33,088 bases of DNA from JANMEX01 sp043776635 (lineage in GTDB: Bacteria; Pseudomonadota; Alphaproteobacteria; Rhizobiales; Rhizobiaceae). The translations under genes were made by a program, and so were the position numbers. Shown here one piece after another: positions 24,384 to 32,726 of the stretch. Position 1 is the stretch's first letter. Every line of letters starts with the position of its first letter. The stretch is taken from positions 1 through 33,088 of the forward strand of contig JAYVRA010000027.1 of the NCBI GenBank assembly GCA_043776635.1. Reading direction: 5' to 3'. Below the pieces are notes generated by a model. The model did not search any database and was not told the origin of the DNA. It was given only the letters and a program-made list of their open reading frames with translations.

Positions 24384-24935
24384 TTAAGCCAGTTCATCTT
24401 GGGCCGCTGCATTATAGAGAACTTTGAATTTTTCTAATTCAGTGATTTTGAACTGGTCAATTTTTGGGCAAATATTTGCAAATTGTGCCGACAACGAAGA
24501 ACCATCAATAGTATTGGAAACTTTGAGAATATCTGCAATTTGTTCGGCAATTTGCCATACAGCATCCTCACTCAAAAACCTCACGGCAAAAAAAGCATAG
24601 GCCAAAAAAAGTTCATCCTCGTTAAGTGCAGCAAGAAATATGCCGGCCCGCCTCTGATCATCTGAATGGCCACAAAGCATGTCACTTTGGTGCCCTTGCC
24701 CCCATTTTTTCCAATGAACCATATCAGCAGCGAAGCCACCAGCATAAATAAGTACAGCACGACGACGCCAATCTACGTCAGTTTCATCTGGCAAATTAAA
24801 CGCAACGCGGCCCATGCTCGTCTCATCAGGAGCTATACTTAAGCTTGTTACGGTGCAGCCACACGCCATTGCCATAATGGCATGACCAATTTCGTGATAA
24901 GTTGTAACAGTGGTTGGGTCTCTTTTATTCAGCAT
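24384..24935 (-). CDS. Orphan M41-like (FtsH-type) peptidase domain protein
   Basis: This is a 183-residue protein resembling only the peptidase module of FtsH, without the AAA+ ATPase or membrane helices. The zinc motif is H14-E-I-G-H18 in TTYHEIGHAIMA. A GGFAADMV segment follows and then GHQSD85, matching the position of FtsH's third ligand in TGASND. Whether it is an active protease is unknown. The start is uncertain: ATG 24935 or TTG 24941, both with poor ribosome sites. Protein-like codons continue upstream (LRPIELVEFERWILP), suggesting a non-standard start or a trimmed N-terminus. It looks A/T-richer than neighbouring genes, hinting at acquisition. Divergent from dodecin. Confidence 0.72.
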   Translation of the reverse strand: MLNKRDPTTVTTYHEIGHAIMAMACGCTVTSLSIAPDETSMGRVAFNLPDETDVDWRRRAVLIYAGGFAADMVHWKKWGQGHQSDMLCGHSDDQRRAGIFLAALNEDELFLAYAFFAVRFLSEDAVWQIAEQIADILKVSNTIDGSSLSAQFANICPKIDQFKITELEKFKVLYNAAAQDELA

Positions 24936-24982
24936 TGGCAAAATCCAGCGTTCAAACTCAACTAATTCGATTGGACGCAGAC

Positions 24983-25011
24983 TTTATAATTCTAGTATAG
25001 GAAGAGTTCAA
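24983..25011 (-). promoter_or_regulatory. Sigma-70 promoter for the M41-like gene
   Basis: On the minus strand, TTGAAC (25011-25006), a 17-base spacer and TATAAA (24988-24983) give a strong promoter. The predicted start near 24976 leaves a leader of roughly 35-40 bases before the proposed start codon. Confidence 0.6.
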
Positions 25012-25074
25012 GTATCCACAATCCCGCCCCAATCGCATCCCAACATCTCCGTCCCCCAACCTAAGGAGAGTCCC

Positions 25075-25281
25075 ATGGACACAGTTGCCCGTATTTCTGA
25101 AATTTCGTCATCATCCACCAAGAGCTTTGACGACGCTATCAACATCGGCATTGCGCGCGCGGTGAAGACGTTGAAGAACGTCACCGGCGCATGGGTGCAG
25201 GACCAGAAGCTGGTGGTCACAGATGGCAAAATCACGGCGTACCGTGTGAATTTGAAGGTCACATTTGTGCTGATGGATTGA
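25075..25281 (+). CDS. Dodecin family flavin-binding protein
   Basis: This is a 68-residue protein of the dodecin family, which assembles into a hollow dodecamer storing or buffering riboflavin, FMN or related flavins in the cytoplasm. The typical sequence runs from VARISEISSSSTKSFDDAI through AVKTLKNVTGAWVQDQ, whose tryptophan stacks on the flavin, to ITAYRVNLKVTFVL at the C-terminus. Length is as expected. AAGGAG lies seven bases before the ATG at 25075; an in-frame ATG at 24910 is rejected because it precedes the ribosome site. Monocistronic. Confidence 0.93.
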   Translation: MDTVARISEISSSSTKSFDDAINIGIARAVKTLKNVTGAWVQDQKLVVTDGKITAYRVNLKVTFVLMD

Positions 25282-25287
25282 GGCGCA

Positions 25288-25314
25288 GCTCCGCGTCCCT
25301 CGCGGGCGTGGAGC
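25288..25314. terminator. Hairpin between dodecin and the YedE pair
   Basis: GCTCCGCG (25288-25295) pairs with CGTGGAGC (25307-25314) with one G-U, and an inner CCC/GGG extends the stem. It lies between convergent genes and probably ends one or both transcripts, although the T-run is short (GTTT). Confidence 0.45.
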
Positions 25315-25317
25315 GTT

Positions 25318-25749
25318 TCACCGCGCAGAGAGATTGCCGCGATGTTTCAATGCGCGGCCGATTAATAGTCCCAACACCATAGCAACAACAAATATCGCTG
25401 TCGGCTGTCCGCCAAAGCCAATGGTCGGAATGGCGCCGCCGGGGCAAAAACCGGCGATGCCCCAACCGATGCCGAACAATATTGATCCGCCGATCAGCTG
25501 GCGGTCTATTTTGGTTTTGGTTGGCAACGAGAACGTTGGCTCAAACAGCGGCTTGGCGTTAAAGCCAAACACCAGCCGGTAGCCGATGAAGGCTGTTACC
25601 AGCGCGCTGCCCATCACCACCAACAGGCTCGGATCAAACGTTCCGGCAATGTCAAAAAAGTTGATGACTTTGGCCGGATTGGCCATGCCGGAAATCGCGA
25701 TGCCGATGCCGAATATCAGTCCGGCTAGTAGTGCTGAGAGATTTTTCAT
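25318..25749 (-). CDS. YeeE/YedE-type (DUF6691) membrane protein, second half-transporter
   Basis: This 143-residue membrane protein is the second of a pair of YeeE/YedE-type proteins, a family linked to uptake of thiosulfate or other sulfur species. The signature GIGWGIAGFCPGGAI carries C102, expected to line the pore. About four membrane segments. The start could be ATG 25749 or a GTG at 25758 whose GTGA overlaps the stop of the upstream partner; homologues I recall start near MKNLSALLAG, so ATG is used. It acts with its partner as a two-protein unit. The transported substrate is inferred. Confidence 0.85.
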   Translation of the reverse strand: MKNLSALLAGLIFGIGIAISGMANPAKVINFFDIAGTFDPSLLVVMGSALVTAFIGYRLVFGFNAKPLFEPTFSLPTKTKIDRQLIGGSILFGIGWGIAGFCPGGAIPTIGFGGQPTAIFVVAMVLGLLIGRALKHRGNLSAR

Positions 25750-25754
25750 GTTGC

Positions 25755-26186
25755 TCACACCAAATGCCTGAGGACGTAAATGGTGGCGAAGGTCGTGAGC
25801 ATAAACACAATTGTCGCCACGATGGAGCGAGGCGATAACCGTGCAATGCCGCAGACGCCGTGACCCGATGTGCAGCCGCCGCCGAAGGTAACGCCAATGC
25901 CGACAATCAACCCGCCGACGGCCAAATAGGGGTCGGAAACTGGCACGGCGAAATCAATCTTGTTGCCAAGGCCGAGCCAGATCATCGGGGCGATGATTGC
26001 ACCGGCAAGAAACACTGCCCGCCAGAGATTGGCGTTCAGCCAGCCTTGCTCGTAGGGCGGCAAAACACCGGCAAGGATGCCTGTCATGCCCGCAACGCGG
26101 CCATTCAGCCACATGAGGATGACGGCGCTAAGACCGATAAAAATGCCACCTGCCAGTGATAAATAGGGAGTAAATTCAGTAATCAT
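25755..26186 (-). CDS. YeeE/YedE-type membrane protein, first half-transporter
   Basis: This 143-residue polytopic membrane protein has the sulfur-transport signature FGGGCTSGHGVCGIARLSPRS, with C105 and C112. An LNGRVAGMTGI segment near the N-terminus is also typical. Its ATG lies 2 bases after the SDR stop codon, and its own stop overlaps the possible GTG start of the second half-transporter, so all three genes are coupled. No ArsR/BigR regulator or sulfur dioxygenase, the usual partners, is present; the upstream partner is an SDR oxidoreductase. Start 26186 is chosen over 26198, which would overlap the SDR gene by 10 bases. Confidence 0.86.
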   Translation of the reverse strand: MITEFTPYLSLAGGIFIGLSAVILMWLNGRVAGMTGILAGVLPPYEQGWLNANLWRAVFLAGAIIAPMIWLGLGNKIDFAVPVSDPYLAVGGLIVGIGVTFGGGCTSGHGVCGIARLSPRSIVATIVFMLTTFATIYVLRHLV

Positions 26187-26188
26187 TA

Positions 26189-26950
26189 TCAAATCCATCC
26201 GCCATCAACAGTGAACTCTTGGCCGGAACAAAAGCGGCTGTCATCGGCGCCTAAAAACAGCACCATGTTTGCCACGTCCTCCGGCTGGATGAGCCCGCGA
26301 AGAGCTTGCACCTCATCCAGCATTTTCTGGCCCTCTTCGTTGAACCAAAGTTCCTTTTGGCGGGCTGTCATCACCCAACCGGGGTAGACTGTGTTGACGC
26401 GGATATTAGAGCGGCCAAACTCCATCATGAAAGAGCGGGTAAGGCCGTGGATAGCGGCTTTCGCGGTGGTATAGGCGGGAAGCGTGCCCATTTTCAGCTT
26501 CCACGAGGTGGATGAAAAATTGATGATAGAGCCTGCGTTTTTGGCAATCATGTCCGGCGCGACCGCTTGTATGGCGAAGAACATGTGGCGCAGGTTTACT
26601 GCCATGCGCTCGTCCCAATAGTCCGGCGTCATGTCCTGCCATGTATGGCGTTGGTCGTGCGCGGCGTTGTTGACGAGAATATCCGCTGCTCCGATATTGG
26701 ATTTGAGCAATTCGAGCGCCGCTTTGAGCGAGGCAATATCGCGCAGGTCGCAGAAGACGGCGAATGCGTTTTGGCCTGATTCAATGAGCTTTGCCGCAAG
26801 TGCGGATGCCGCGCCCTCATCAATATCCAAAATGCCGACGGATGCACCTTGCCCGGCAAAGCCGGTGGAGATGGCCTCGCCAATGCCACCTGCGCCGCCA
26901 GTGACATAAACTGTTTTGCCCTTGAGGCTGGGATAGATTGCATGCTGCAT
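26189..26950 (-). CDS. SDR-family NAD(P)-dependent oxidoreductase
   Basis: This is a 253-residue classical short-chain dehydrogenase. The Rossmann motif TGGAGGIG is at 17-24, NNAA at 94-97 and the catalytic triad is S147, Y160, K164 (YTTAK). It ends with the usual DGGWI. An aspartate after beta-2 (LDIDEG) suggests NAD(H) preference. The substrate is unknown; sugar or 3-oxoacyl relatives are common. The ATG at 26950 has GAAGAG about 7 bases upstream, and a frame starting at 27016 is rejected. It leads the operon with the two YeeE/YedE genes and is divergent from dppA. Confidence 0.9.
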   Translation of the reverse strand: MQHAIYPSLKGKTVYVTGGAGGIGEAISTGFAGQGASVGILDIDEGAASALAAKLIESGQNAFAVFCDLRDIASLKAALELLKSNIGAADILVNNAAHDQRHTWQDMTPDYWDERMAVNLRHMFFAIQAVAPDMIAKNAGSIINFSSTSWKLKMGTLPAYTTAKAAIHGLTRSFMMEFGRSNIRVNTVYPGWVMTARQKELWFNEEGQKMLDEVQALRGLIQPEDVANMVLFLGADDSRFCSGQEFTVDGGWI

Positions 26951-27068
26951 CTGGTACTCTTCTATTTCCAGTGATTCAATTTTCCGCATTTGGCCTTTAG
27001 TGCCACCACAAAGCAATAGAGTGCTCCATTTGGAATATTGTTCCGTAACTGCATTTCAGTTTGGTTTG

Positions 27069-27109
27069 ACCAATTGGTTGAAAAATCGTGTTTGTAGGGG
27101 AATATCCCC
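27069..27109. promoter_or_regulatory. Palindromes upstream of dppA
   Basis: ACCAATTGGT (27069-27078) is a perfect 10-base palindrome overlapped by TTGACC (27066-27071). GGGGA-ATA-TCCCC (27097-27109) is a second dyad. Both lie in the 248-base divergent region between the SDR operon and dppA and may be operators; no -10 could be fixed. Confidence 0.35.
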
Positions 27110-27198
27110 CTTGCCAATCCATCATAAAGGGTTTTCGATGCCTTCCAGTCCGGAGTGAGGTAGGCTCCGCACATGGTTCCATAACGAAAGGCAAACAA

Positions 27199-28797
27199 AT
27201 GTCGGGAACAATCAAAACGATTTTAGCAGCAACCGCGATGATGTCTGTGATAGCATCCGGCGCTTGGGCTAAAACATTGGTCTATTGCTCGGAAGGCTCG
27301 CCGGAAAATTTTACGCCGTCGATCAACACAACAGGCACGAGCTTGGACGCCGCGCGCCCGGTTTATAACCGTTTGGTGCAGTTTACGCCCGGAACGACTG
27401 ATCCGGCTCCGGCGCTTGCTGAAAGCTACACAGTCTCAGACGATGGCCTGACCATTACGTTCAAGCTGCGTGCGGGCGTGAAGTGGCATTCGGGCGTCAA
27501 CGGTTTCACACCATCGCGCGATTTAACGGCTGAAGATGTGATCTGGTCGTTTGAGCGCATGTCCAAGCCTGATCATCCTTATGCGAAGGTTTCTGCCGGT
27601 GCATATGATTATTTCAACGACATGGGCATGCCTGATTTGCTGGAGTCCATCACCAAAGGCGCAGATGATCTCACTGTCATCATGAAGCTCAAAGTGCCAA
27701 ATGCACCAATCATTGCCAACTTGGCAATGGATTTTGCGACCATTCAATCAGCTGAATATGCCAAGTTTTTGATGGACAAAGGCACCCCTGAACAGTTCGA
27801 CCAAATTCCGGTCGGCACTGGTTCGTTCTCCTTCGTTGATTACCAAAAAGATGCCGTTATCCGCTACAAAGCGTTTGATGGTTGGGCAGGCAAGCCAAAA
27901 GTTGATGATCTGGTGTTTGCGATTACGCCGGACCCGACAGCCCGTTATGCCAAGCTGAAGGCCAATGAATGCCAAATCATGATTGCGCCAAATCCTGCTG
28001 ATTTGCCGGATATGAAGGCCAATGCCGACGTGACCGTTATGGAACAGGCCGGCCTTAACATTGGCTATCTTTCGATGAACACATTGAAGCCGCCGTTTGA
28101 TAAGGTTGAAGTGCGCCAAGCGGTGGCCATGGCTATCGATAAGGCCTCGATCTTGAAAGAAGTTTATCAGGGTGCCGGCCAGAACGCCAAGAACCCCATC
28201 CCTCCGACAATGTGGTCATATGACGACAGCACGGTGGACTATGCCTATGATCCGGCCAAGGCCAAGGAAATGCTGACTGCGGCGGGCGTGACCGCGCTGG
28301 AAACTGATCTTTGGTATATGCCTGTGCAGCGCCCGTATAATCCAAACGGCAAGCGTATGGCTGAAATGATGCAGGCGGATTTGGCAAAGGTTGGTATCAA
28401 TGCCAAGCTCGTATCCTATGAGTGGGGCGAGTACCGCAAGCGGCTTCAGGCTGGTGAGCACACGATGGGCTTGCTTGGCTGGACCGGAGACAATGGTGAT
28501 CCTGATAACTTCTTCTTCCTTGCCGGTTGTGACAAGGACGGCAAGCCAGCCGGACAGAACCTGTCCAAATGGTGTAATGCCAAGTTCAACGAAGATATGA
28601 TGAAGGCCCGCACACTGACCGACAAGGCAGAGCGCACCAAGCTCTATGTCGAAATGCAAAAAATCCACCATGACAATGTGGCATGGATGGACATCGCGCA
28701 TTCTACGGTGTTTGAGCCGATGCGTAAATCCGTATCCGGTTACAAGGTTTCACCGCTTGGCGCTCATGAGTTCCAAAATGTTGACGTAGCCGAATAG
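27199..28797 (+). CDS. dppA: Peptide ABC transporter substrate-binding protein DppA
   Basis: This is a periplasmic binding protein of family 5 (SBP_bac_5), 532 residues, delivering dipeptides and possibly 5-aminolevulinate to DppBC. The signal peptide covers residues 1-23 (AATAMMSVIASGAWA-K). The mature N-terminus TLVYCSEGSPENFTPS is typical of DppA. The family signature covers roughly the ADDLTVIMKLKVP and VRQAVAMAIDKASIL regions. The C-terminal lobe shows GWTGDNGDPDNFF, also typical. The ATG at 27199 follows AAAGG at 7 bases; an in-frame ATG at 27088 is rejected because it would bury the signal peptide. First gene of dppABCDF, separated from dppB by a stem-loop. Peptide specificity is inferred. 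Confidence 0.94.
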   Translation: MSGTIKTILAATAMMSVIASGAWAKTLVYCSEGSPENFTPSINTTGTSLDAARPVYNRLVQFTPGTTDPAPALAESYTVSDDGLTITFKLRAGVKWHSGVNGFTPSRDLTAEDVIWSFERMSKPDHPYAKVSAGAYDYFNDMGMPDLLESITKGADDLTVIMKLKVPNAPIIANLAMDFATIQSAEYAKFLMDKGTPEQFDQIPVGTGSFSFVDYQKDAVIRYKAFDGWAGKPKVDDLVFAITPDPTARYAKLKANECQIMIAPNPADLPDMKANADVTVMEQAGLNIGYLSMNTLKPPFDKVEVRQAVAMAIDKASILKEVYQGAGQNAKNPIPPTMWSYDDSTVDYAYDPAKAKEMLTAAGVTALETDLWYMPVQRPYNPNGKRMAEMMQADLAKVGINAKLVSYEWGEYRKRLQAGEHTMGLLGWTGDNGDPDNFFFLAGCDKDGKPAGQNLSKWCNAKFNEDMMKARTLTDKAERTKLYVEMQKIHHDNVAWMDIAHSTVFEPMRKSVSGYKVSPLGAHEFQNVDVAE

Positions 28798-28808
28798 CAC
28801 CCGCAAAC

Positions 28809-28836
28809 TTGAGGGCGGGGGAAACTCTGCCCTCAA
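28809..28836 (+). promoter_or_regulatory. Stem-loop between dppA and dppB
   Basis: TTGAGGGC (28809-28816) pairs perfectly with GCCCTCAA (28829-28836) around a 12-base loop. There is no T-run. Such hairpins after binding-protein genes usually stabilise the upstream mRNA or attenuate downstream expression, giving excess DppA. Confidence 0.6.
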
Positions 28837-28857
28837 TCTATCTATCGCGGGGGAACG

Positions 28858-29871
28858 ATGGTCAAATTTCTACTCAAACGCTTGGCGCTGACAGTTCCGA
28901 CCTTCATTGCCTTAATGTTTATAACTTTCACAATGATCCGCCTTGTGCCTGGAGACCCCATTGAGGTCCGGCGCGGCGAACGCGGTATTGATCCGGCGCG
29001 TCTGGAATTGCTACGTCACGAAATGGGACTGGACCAACCGGTTTGGAAGCAATTTCTGGATTATGTGAATCACATTTTGCATGGCGATTTTGGCGTGTCG
29101 CTGGTTTCCAAAGCCCCCGTTACGCAAGAATTTGCCAAGCTGTTTCCGGCCACCCTTGAACTGACCTTGTGCGCTATGATCTTGGCGACGGTCTTGGGCG
29201 TTGCCGCAGGTGTGTTCGCCGCCTCGCGCCGTGGTTCTATTTACGATCAAGCGCTGATGGGCGCGGCTTTAACCGGCTATTCCATGCCAATTTTCTGGTG
29301 GGGGCTGATGCTGATTTTGTTGATGTCCAACACGCTCGGCCTCACCCCTGTTTCAGGCCGCGTGGACCTCATTAAATATTTTTACCCTCAGGTGACCGGA
29401 TTTGCACTCGTTGACTCGCTGTGGTCCGGCCAGAAGGGGGCATTCTGGGATGCCGTGCGGCATTTAATTTTGCCGTCCATCGTGTTGGCGACCGTGCCGC
29501 TGGCGGTGATTGCACGCATGACACGCTCGTCGATGCTTGAGGTTTTGGAAGAAGATTATGTTCGCACTGCCCGCGCCAAAGGACTGTCCCCGCGACGGGT
29601 GATCGGCATTCACGCGCTGCGCAACGCGCTCATTCCGGTGGTCACGGTGATTGGTTTGCAAGTTGGCACATTGCTGGCGGGCGCTGTACTGACGGAATAT
29701 ATTTTCTCATGGCCGGGCATCGGGCACTGGCTGATTGAATCCATCGGGCGTCGCGATTATCCGGCACTGCAAGGGGGCATTATGCTTATTGCCATGATTG
29801 TCATCGTCGTCAATGTACTGATTGACATGCTCTATGGCCTCATCAATCCGAGGATCCGTCATGGCAACTGA
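28858..29871 (+). CDS. dppB: Dipeptide ABC transporter permease DppB
   Basis: This 337-residue inner-membrane permease has about six helices. The first (residues 8-28, LTVPTFIALMFITFTMIRLVP) precedes the large periplasmic loop with VPGDP, typical of DppB/OppB. The cytoplasmic EAA loop, DYVRTARAKGLSPRRVIGIH followed by ALRNALIPV, contacts the ATPases. It pairs with DppC to form the channel. The ATG at 28858 follows GGGGGAA. The 3' end overlaps the dppC start by 11 bases. Confidence 0.95.
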   Translation: MVKFLLKRLALTVPTFIALMFITFTMIRLVPGDPIEVRRGERGIDPARLELLRHEMGLDQPVWKQFLDYVNHILHGDFGVSLVSKAPVTQEFAKLFPATLELTLCAMILATVLGVAAGVFAASRRGSIYDQALMGAALTGYSMPIFWWGLMLILLMSNTLGLTPVSGRVDLIKYFYPQVTGFALVDSLWSGQKGAFWDAVRHLILPSIVLATVPLAVIARMTRSSMLEVLEEDYVRTARAKGLSPRRVIGIHALRNALIPVVTVIGLQVGTLLAGAVLTEYIFSWPGIGHWLIESIGRRDYPALQGGIMLIAMIVIVVNVLIDMLYGLINPRIRHGN

Positions 29872-30775
29872 TATTGCAAAAGGCGCTGTCGTCGCACATG
29901 AGGTCACGCAACCGGAAGGGCCTCTGCGTTCATTCTGGCGCTACTTCCGCGAAAATCGCGGTGCTGTTTTCGGCATGTGGCTGTTGATATTTATCATCAC
30001 TGTCGCCGTGTTTGCGCCGCTGCTTGCCCCTTATGATCCGCTGGAGCAGTTCCGGGGTTTCAGCAAATTGCCACCGCGCTGGTTTGCAAATGGCGATCCG
30101 CGTTTTCTGCTTGGCACAGACGCCGTCGGGCGGGATATGCTTTCACGGTTGATGTATGGCGCACGCATTTCGCTGTTTATCGGCGTGTCAGTGATGTCGG
30201 TTTCGATGGTAGCGGGTGTAGCTCTTGGCCTGTCAACAGCATGGTTTGGCGGCATATTCGACGTTATCGTCGTGCGTATCATGGACTTGATCGTGTCTAT
30301 TCCCAGTCTCGTTTTGGCCATCCTGATAATGGCGGTATTAGAATCAAGTCTAACCAATACAATCGTCGCCGTAACAATTATTTATCTACCGCGCTATGTC
30401 CGGTTGGTACGTGCATCAGCGCAGAGCGAACTGCTCAAAGATTATGTGACCGCCGCAAAAGTATCCGGCGTCAGGCCGTTTCGCCTTATGACAAAAACAG
30501 TGTTCCCCAACTGTGCCGCGCCGCTGATTGTGCAGGGTGCATTGGGAATTTCCGATGGAATTTTAGAAGCTTCCGGTCTCGGATTTTTAGGCCTTGGTGC
30601 CCAGCCGCCCATGCCTGAATGGGGCGCGATGCTGGCAGACTCCCGCGAGTTCATCTCCGCCGCACCATGGATTATGATGATGCCGGGGCTGGCGATTTTG
30701 ATCACGGTGCTGTGCATCAATCTTGTTGGCGATGGCTTGCGCGATGCGCTCGATCCTAAGCTTAAGCGGAGTTGA
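29861..30775 (+). CDS. dppC: Dipeptide ABC transporter permease DppC
   Basis: This is a 304-residue permease, partner of DppB. An N-terminal cytoplasmic segment (SFWRYFRENRGAVFGM) precedes the first helix. The periplasmic LLGTDAVGRDMLSRLMYGARISL stretch and the EAA loop DYVTAAKVSGVRPFRLMTKT are characteristic. GFLGLGAQPPMPEWGAML near the C-terminus is a strong DppC/OppC signature. The ATG at 29861 lies inside the end of dppB (11-base overlap), indicating coupling; a start at 29822 would overlap far more. Confidence 0.95.
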   Translation: MATDIAKGAVVAHEVTQPEGPLRSFWRYFRENRGAVFGMWLLIFIITVAVFAPLLAPYDPLEQFRGFSKLPPRWFANGDPRFLLGTDAVGRDMLSRLMYGARISLFIGVSVMSVSMVAGVALGLSTAWFGGIFDVIVVRIMDLIVSIPSLVLAILIMAVLESSLTNTIVAVTIIYLPRYVRLVRASAQSELLKDYVTAAKVSGVRPFRLMTKTVFPNCAAPLIVQGALGISDGILEASGLGFLGLGAQPPMPEWGAMLADSREFISAAPWIMMMPGLAILITVLCINLVGDGLRDALDPKLKRS

Positions 30776-30780
30776 GCGGA

Positions 30781-31755
30781 ATGTCTTTGCTTGAGCTCAA
30801 AAACCTAACCGTCACCTTCGCCACATCTGCTGGGCCGTTCAAGGCTGTGGATGGCGTTGATCTTCATGTTGACCCGGGCGAAGTCGTGGCAATTGTCGGC
30901 GAGAGCGGCTCCGGAAAGTCTGTGGCGATGTTGGCCGTCATGGGGCTGTTGCCCAAGACCGCTACTGTGACCGCCGGCGTGATGCGCTTTGGCGGGCATG
31001 ATTTGCTGACGATGGCGGCGCAAGACAAGCGCAAGATTATCGGCCGCGAAATGGCGATGATTTTTCAGGAACCTATCTCAAGTTTGAACCCGTGTTTTAA
31101 TGTTGAGTTTCAAATCGGCGAAACGCTGAAAACCCATCTTGGTATGGGCAAGGCGGATCGGCGCAAGAAGATAATTTCGCTGCTGGAGCAAGTAGGGATT
31201 CCTGAACCCGAGCGGCGTCTATCCGCCTATCCGCATCAACTTTCGGGCGGCATGAGCCAGCGCGTGATGATTGCGATGGCGATTGCATGCGGTCCGAAAA
31301 TGCTGATCGCTGACGAGCCGACAACGGCGCTGGATGTGACCATACAAGCGCAAATTCTCGACCTTTTGGTTGATTTGCGCAAAGACACAGGAATGGGGCT
31401 GGTGCTGATTACACACGATATGGGCGTGGTGGCGGAGACTGCCGAGCGCGTAGTCGTGCAATATGCCGGACAGCAAATTGAGCGGCAAAGCGTGCTGGAA
31501 TTGTTTGCGCACCCGCGCCATCCTTATACGGCTGCGCTACTGAGTGCTCTGCCGGACAATGCCAAGGGTGGCAGATTGCCTTCAATTTCAGGAATGGTTC
31601 CAGGACTGATTGACCGGCCGAAAGGCTGCCTGTTTAATCCGCGTTGCACCAAGGCTAATGATGTTTGCCGCGAAACTGTTCCGCCTCGTCAGAATGCGGC
31701 GACGGGAGAAGCGCTTTGCCATTATCCGGTCACTTATGTAGAGGGCGGCAAATGA
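30781..31755 (+). CDS. dppD: Dipeptide ABC transporter ATPase DppD
   Basis: This 324-residue ATPase energises the DppBC channel. Walker A GESGSGKS is at 40-47, the Q-loop FQEP near 95-98, the signature LSGGMSQ at 154-160, Walker B MLIADEP at 174-180, and the H-loop histidine in LITHDMG. The C-terminal oligopeptide-transporter extension has KGCLFNPRC and a later C-R-E-T cysteine cluster, as in relatives that carry an iron-sulfur cluster. The ATG at 30781 lies 5 bases after the dppC stop with GAGCGGA upstream. It overlaps dppF by 4 bases. Confidence 0.95.
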   Translation: MSLLELKNLTVTFATSAGPFKAVDGVDLHVDPGEVVAIVGESGSGKSVAMLAVMGLLPKTATVTAGVMRFGGHDLLTMAAQDKRKIIGREMAMIFQEPISSLNPCFNVEFQIGETLKTHLGMGKADRRKKIISLLEQVGIPEPERRLSAYPHQLSGGMSQRVMIAMAIACGPKMLIADEPTTALDVTIQAQILDLLVDLRKDTGMGLVLITHDMGVVAETAERVVVQYAGQQIERQSVLELFAHPRHPYTAALLSALPDNAKGGRLPSISGMVPGLIDRPKGCLFNPRCTKANDVCRETVPPRQNAATGEALCHYPVTYVEGGK

Positions 31756-32726
31756 CCGTGATCCTCGAAGCCACTGATTTAACGCGCTATTATACAGTAA
31801 AGCGCGGGATGCTTGCCAAGCCGCTATCGTTAAAGGCACTGGCTGGTGCAACGTTTTCTGTTGAGGCGGGCAAGACGCTGGCTGTGGTGGGGGAATCCGG
31901 CTGCGGGAAGTCCACACTGGCGCGTGTGCTGACAATGATCGAAACCGAGACTTCCGGCTCATTGACCATAGACGGGCACCGTGTGAACGGGGCAAGCAAA
32001 GATGAGTTGAAAGCACTGCGCCCGACGGTGCAGATCGTGTTTCAAAATCCATATTCGTCGCTCAATCCACGGCAAAAAATCGGTGCGATATTGGAGGAGC
32101 CACTCATCGTCAACACCGCGCTTTCTTCTGCCGGGCGCGAGGCCAAGGTGAAGGAAATGATGGCGCTGGTGGGGCTGCGGCCTGAACATTTTCAGCGCTA
32201 TCCGCACATGTTTTCCGGCGGACAGCGCCAGCGCATTGCTATCGCCCGTGCGCTGATTTTGAACCCGAAAGTGCTGGTGCTGGACGAGCCGGTGTCGGCG
32301 CTGGATATTTCCATTCAGGCGCAAATTTTGAACCTGCTCGCAGATTTGCAAGACCGGTTGGGGCTGACCTATGTTTTCATCAGCCATGATCTGGCGGTGG
32401 TGCGCCATATGGCGGATACGGTGATGATTATGTATTTGGGCAAGCCGGTCGAAATAGCCGCAGCTGAGCAAGTGTTCACTCATCCGCAGCATCCCTATAC
32501 CAAGGCGCTGCTTTCCGCGACGCCGGTGGCAGATCCCGCCAAGCGCGGTGCGCGCATTAAGCTGATTGGTGAATTGCCATCACCGTTTAACCCGCCGCAA
32601 GGTTGCGCGTTTAATCCGCGTTGCTCATATGTGCGGGATGTCTGCCGCCAGGTTTCGCCGGCAATGATCAAATCAGCATCTAGCGAAGTAGCGTGCCACG
32701 GGGTGCAAGAGGGCTGGGTAACTTAA
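31752..32726 (+). CDS. dppF: Dipeptide ABC transporter ATPase DppF
   Basis: This 324-residue second ATPase partners with DppD. Walker A GESGCGKS is at 47-54, the Q-loop FQNPYSSLNPR begins at 98, the signature FSGGQRQ is at 154-160 and Walker B VLVLDEP is at 174-180. The C-terminal extension repeats the cysteine motif (QGCAFNPRCSYVRDVC). The ATG at 31752 overlaps the dppD stop (ATGA). Last gene of the operon. The first base after its TAA stop is the first base of a dispersed palindromic repeat edge, with no other terminator visible. Confidence 0.95.
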   Translation: MTVILEATDLTRYYTVKRGMLAKPLSLKALAGATFSVEAGKTLAVVGESGCGKSTLARVLTMIETETSGSLTIDGHRVNGASKDELKALRPTVQIVFQNPYSSLNPRQKIGAILEEPLIVNTALSSAGREAKVKEMMALVGLRPEHFQRYPHMFSGGQRQRIAIARALILNPKVLVLDEPVSALDISIQAQILNLLADLQDRLGLTYVFISHDLAVVRHMADTVMIMYLGKPVEIAAAEQVFTHPQHPYTKALLSATPVADPAKRGARIKLIGELPSPFNPPQGCAFNPRCSYVRDVCRQVSPAMIKSASSEVACHGVQEGWVT

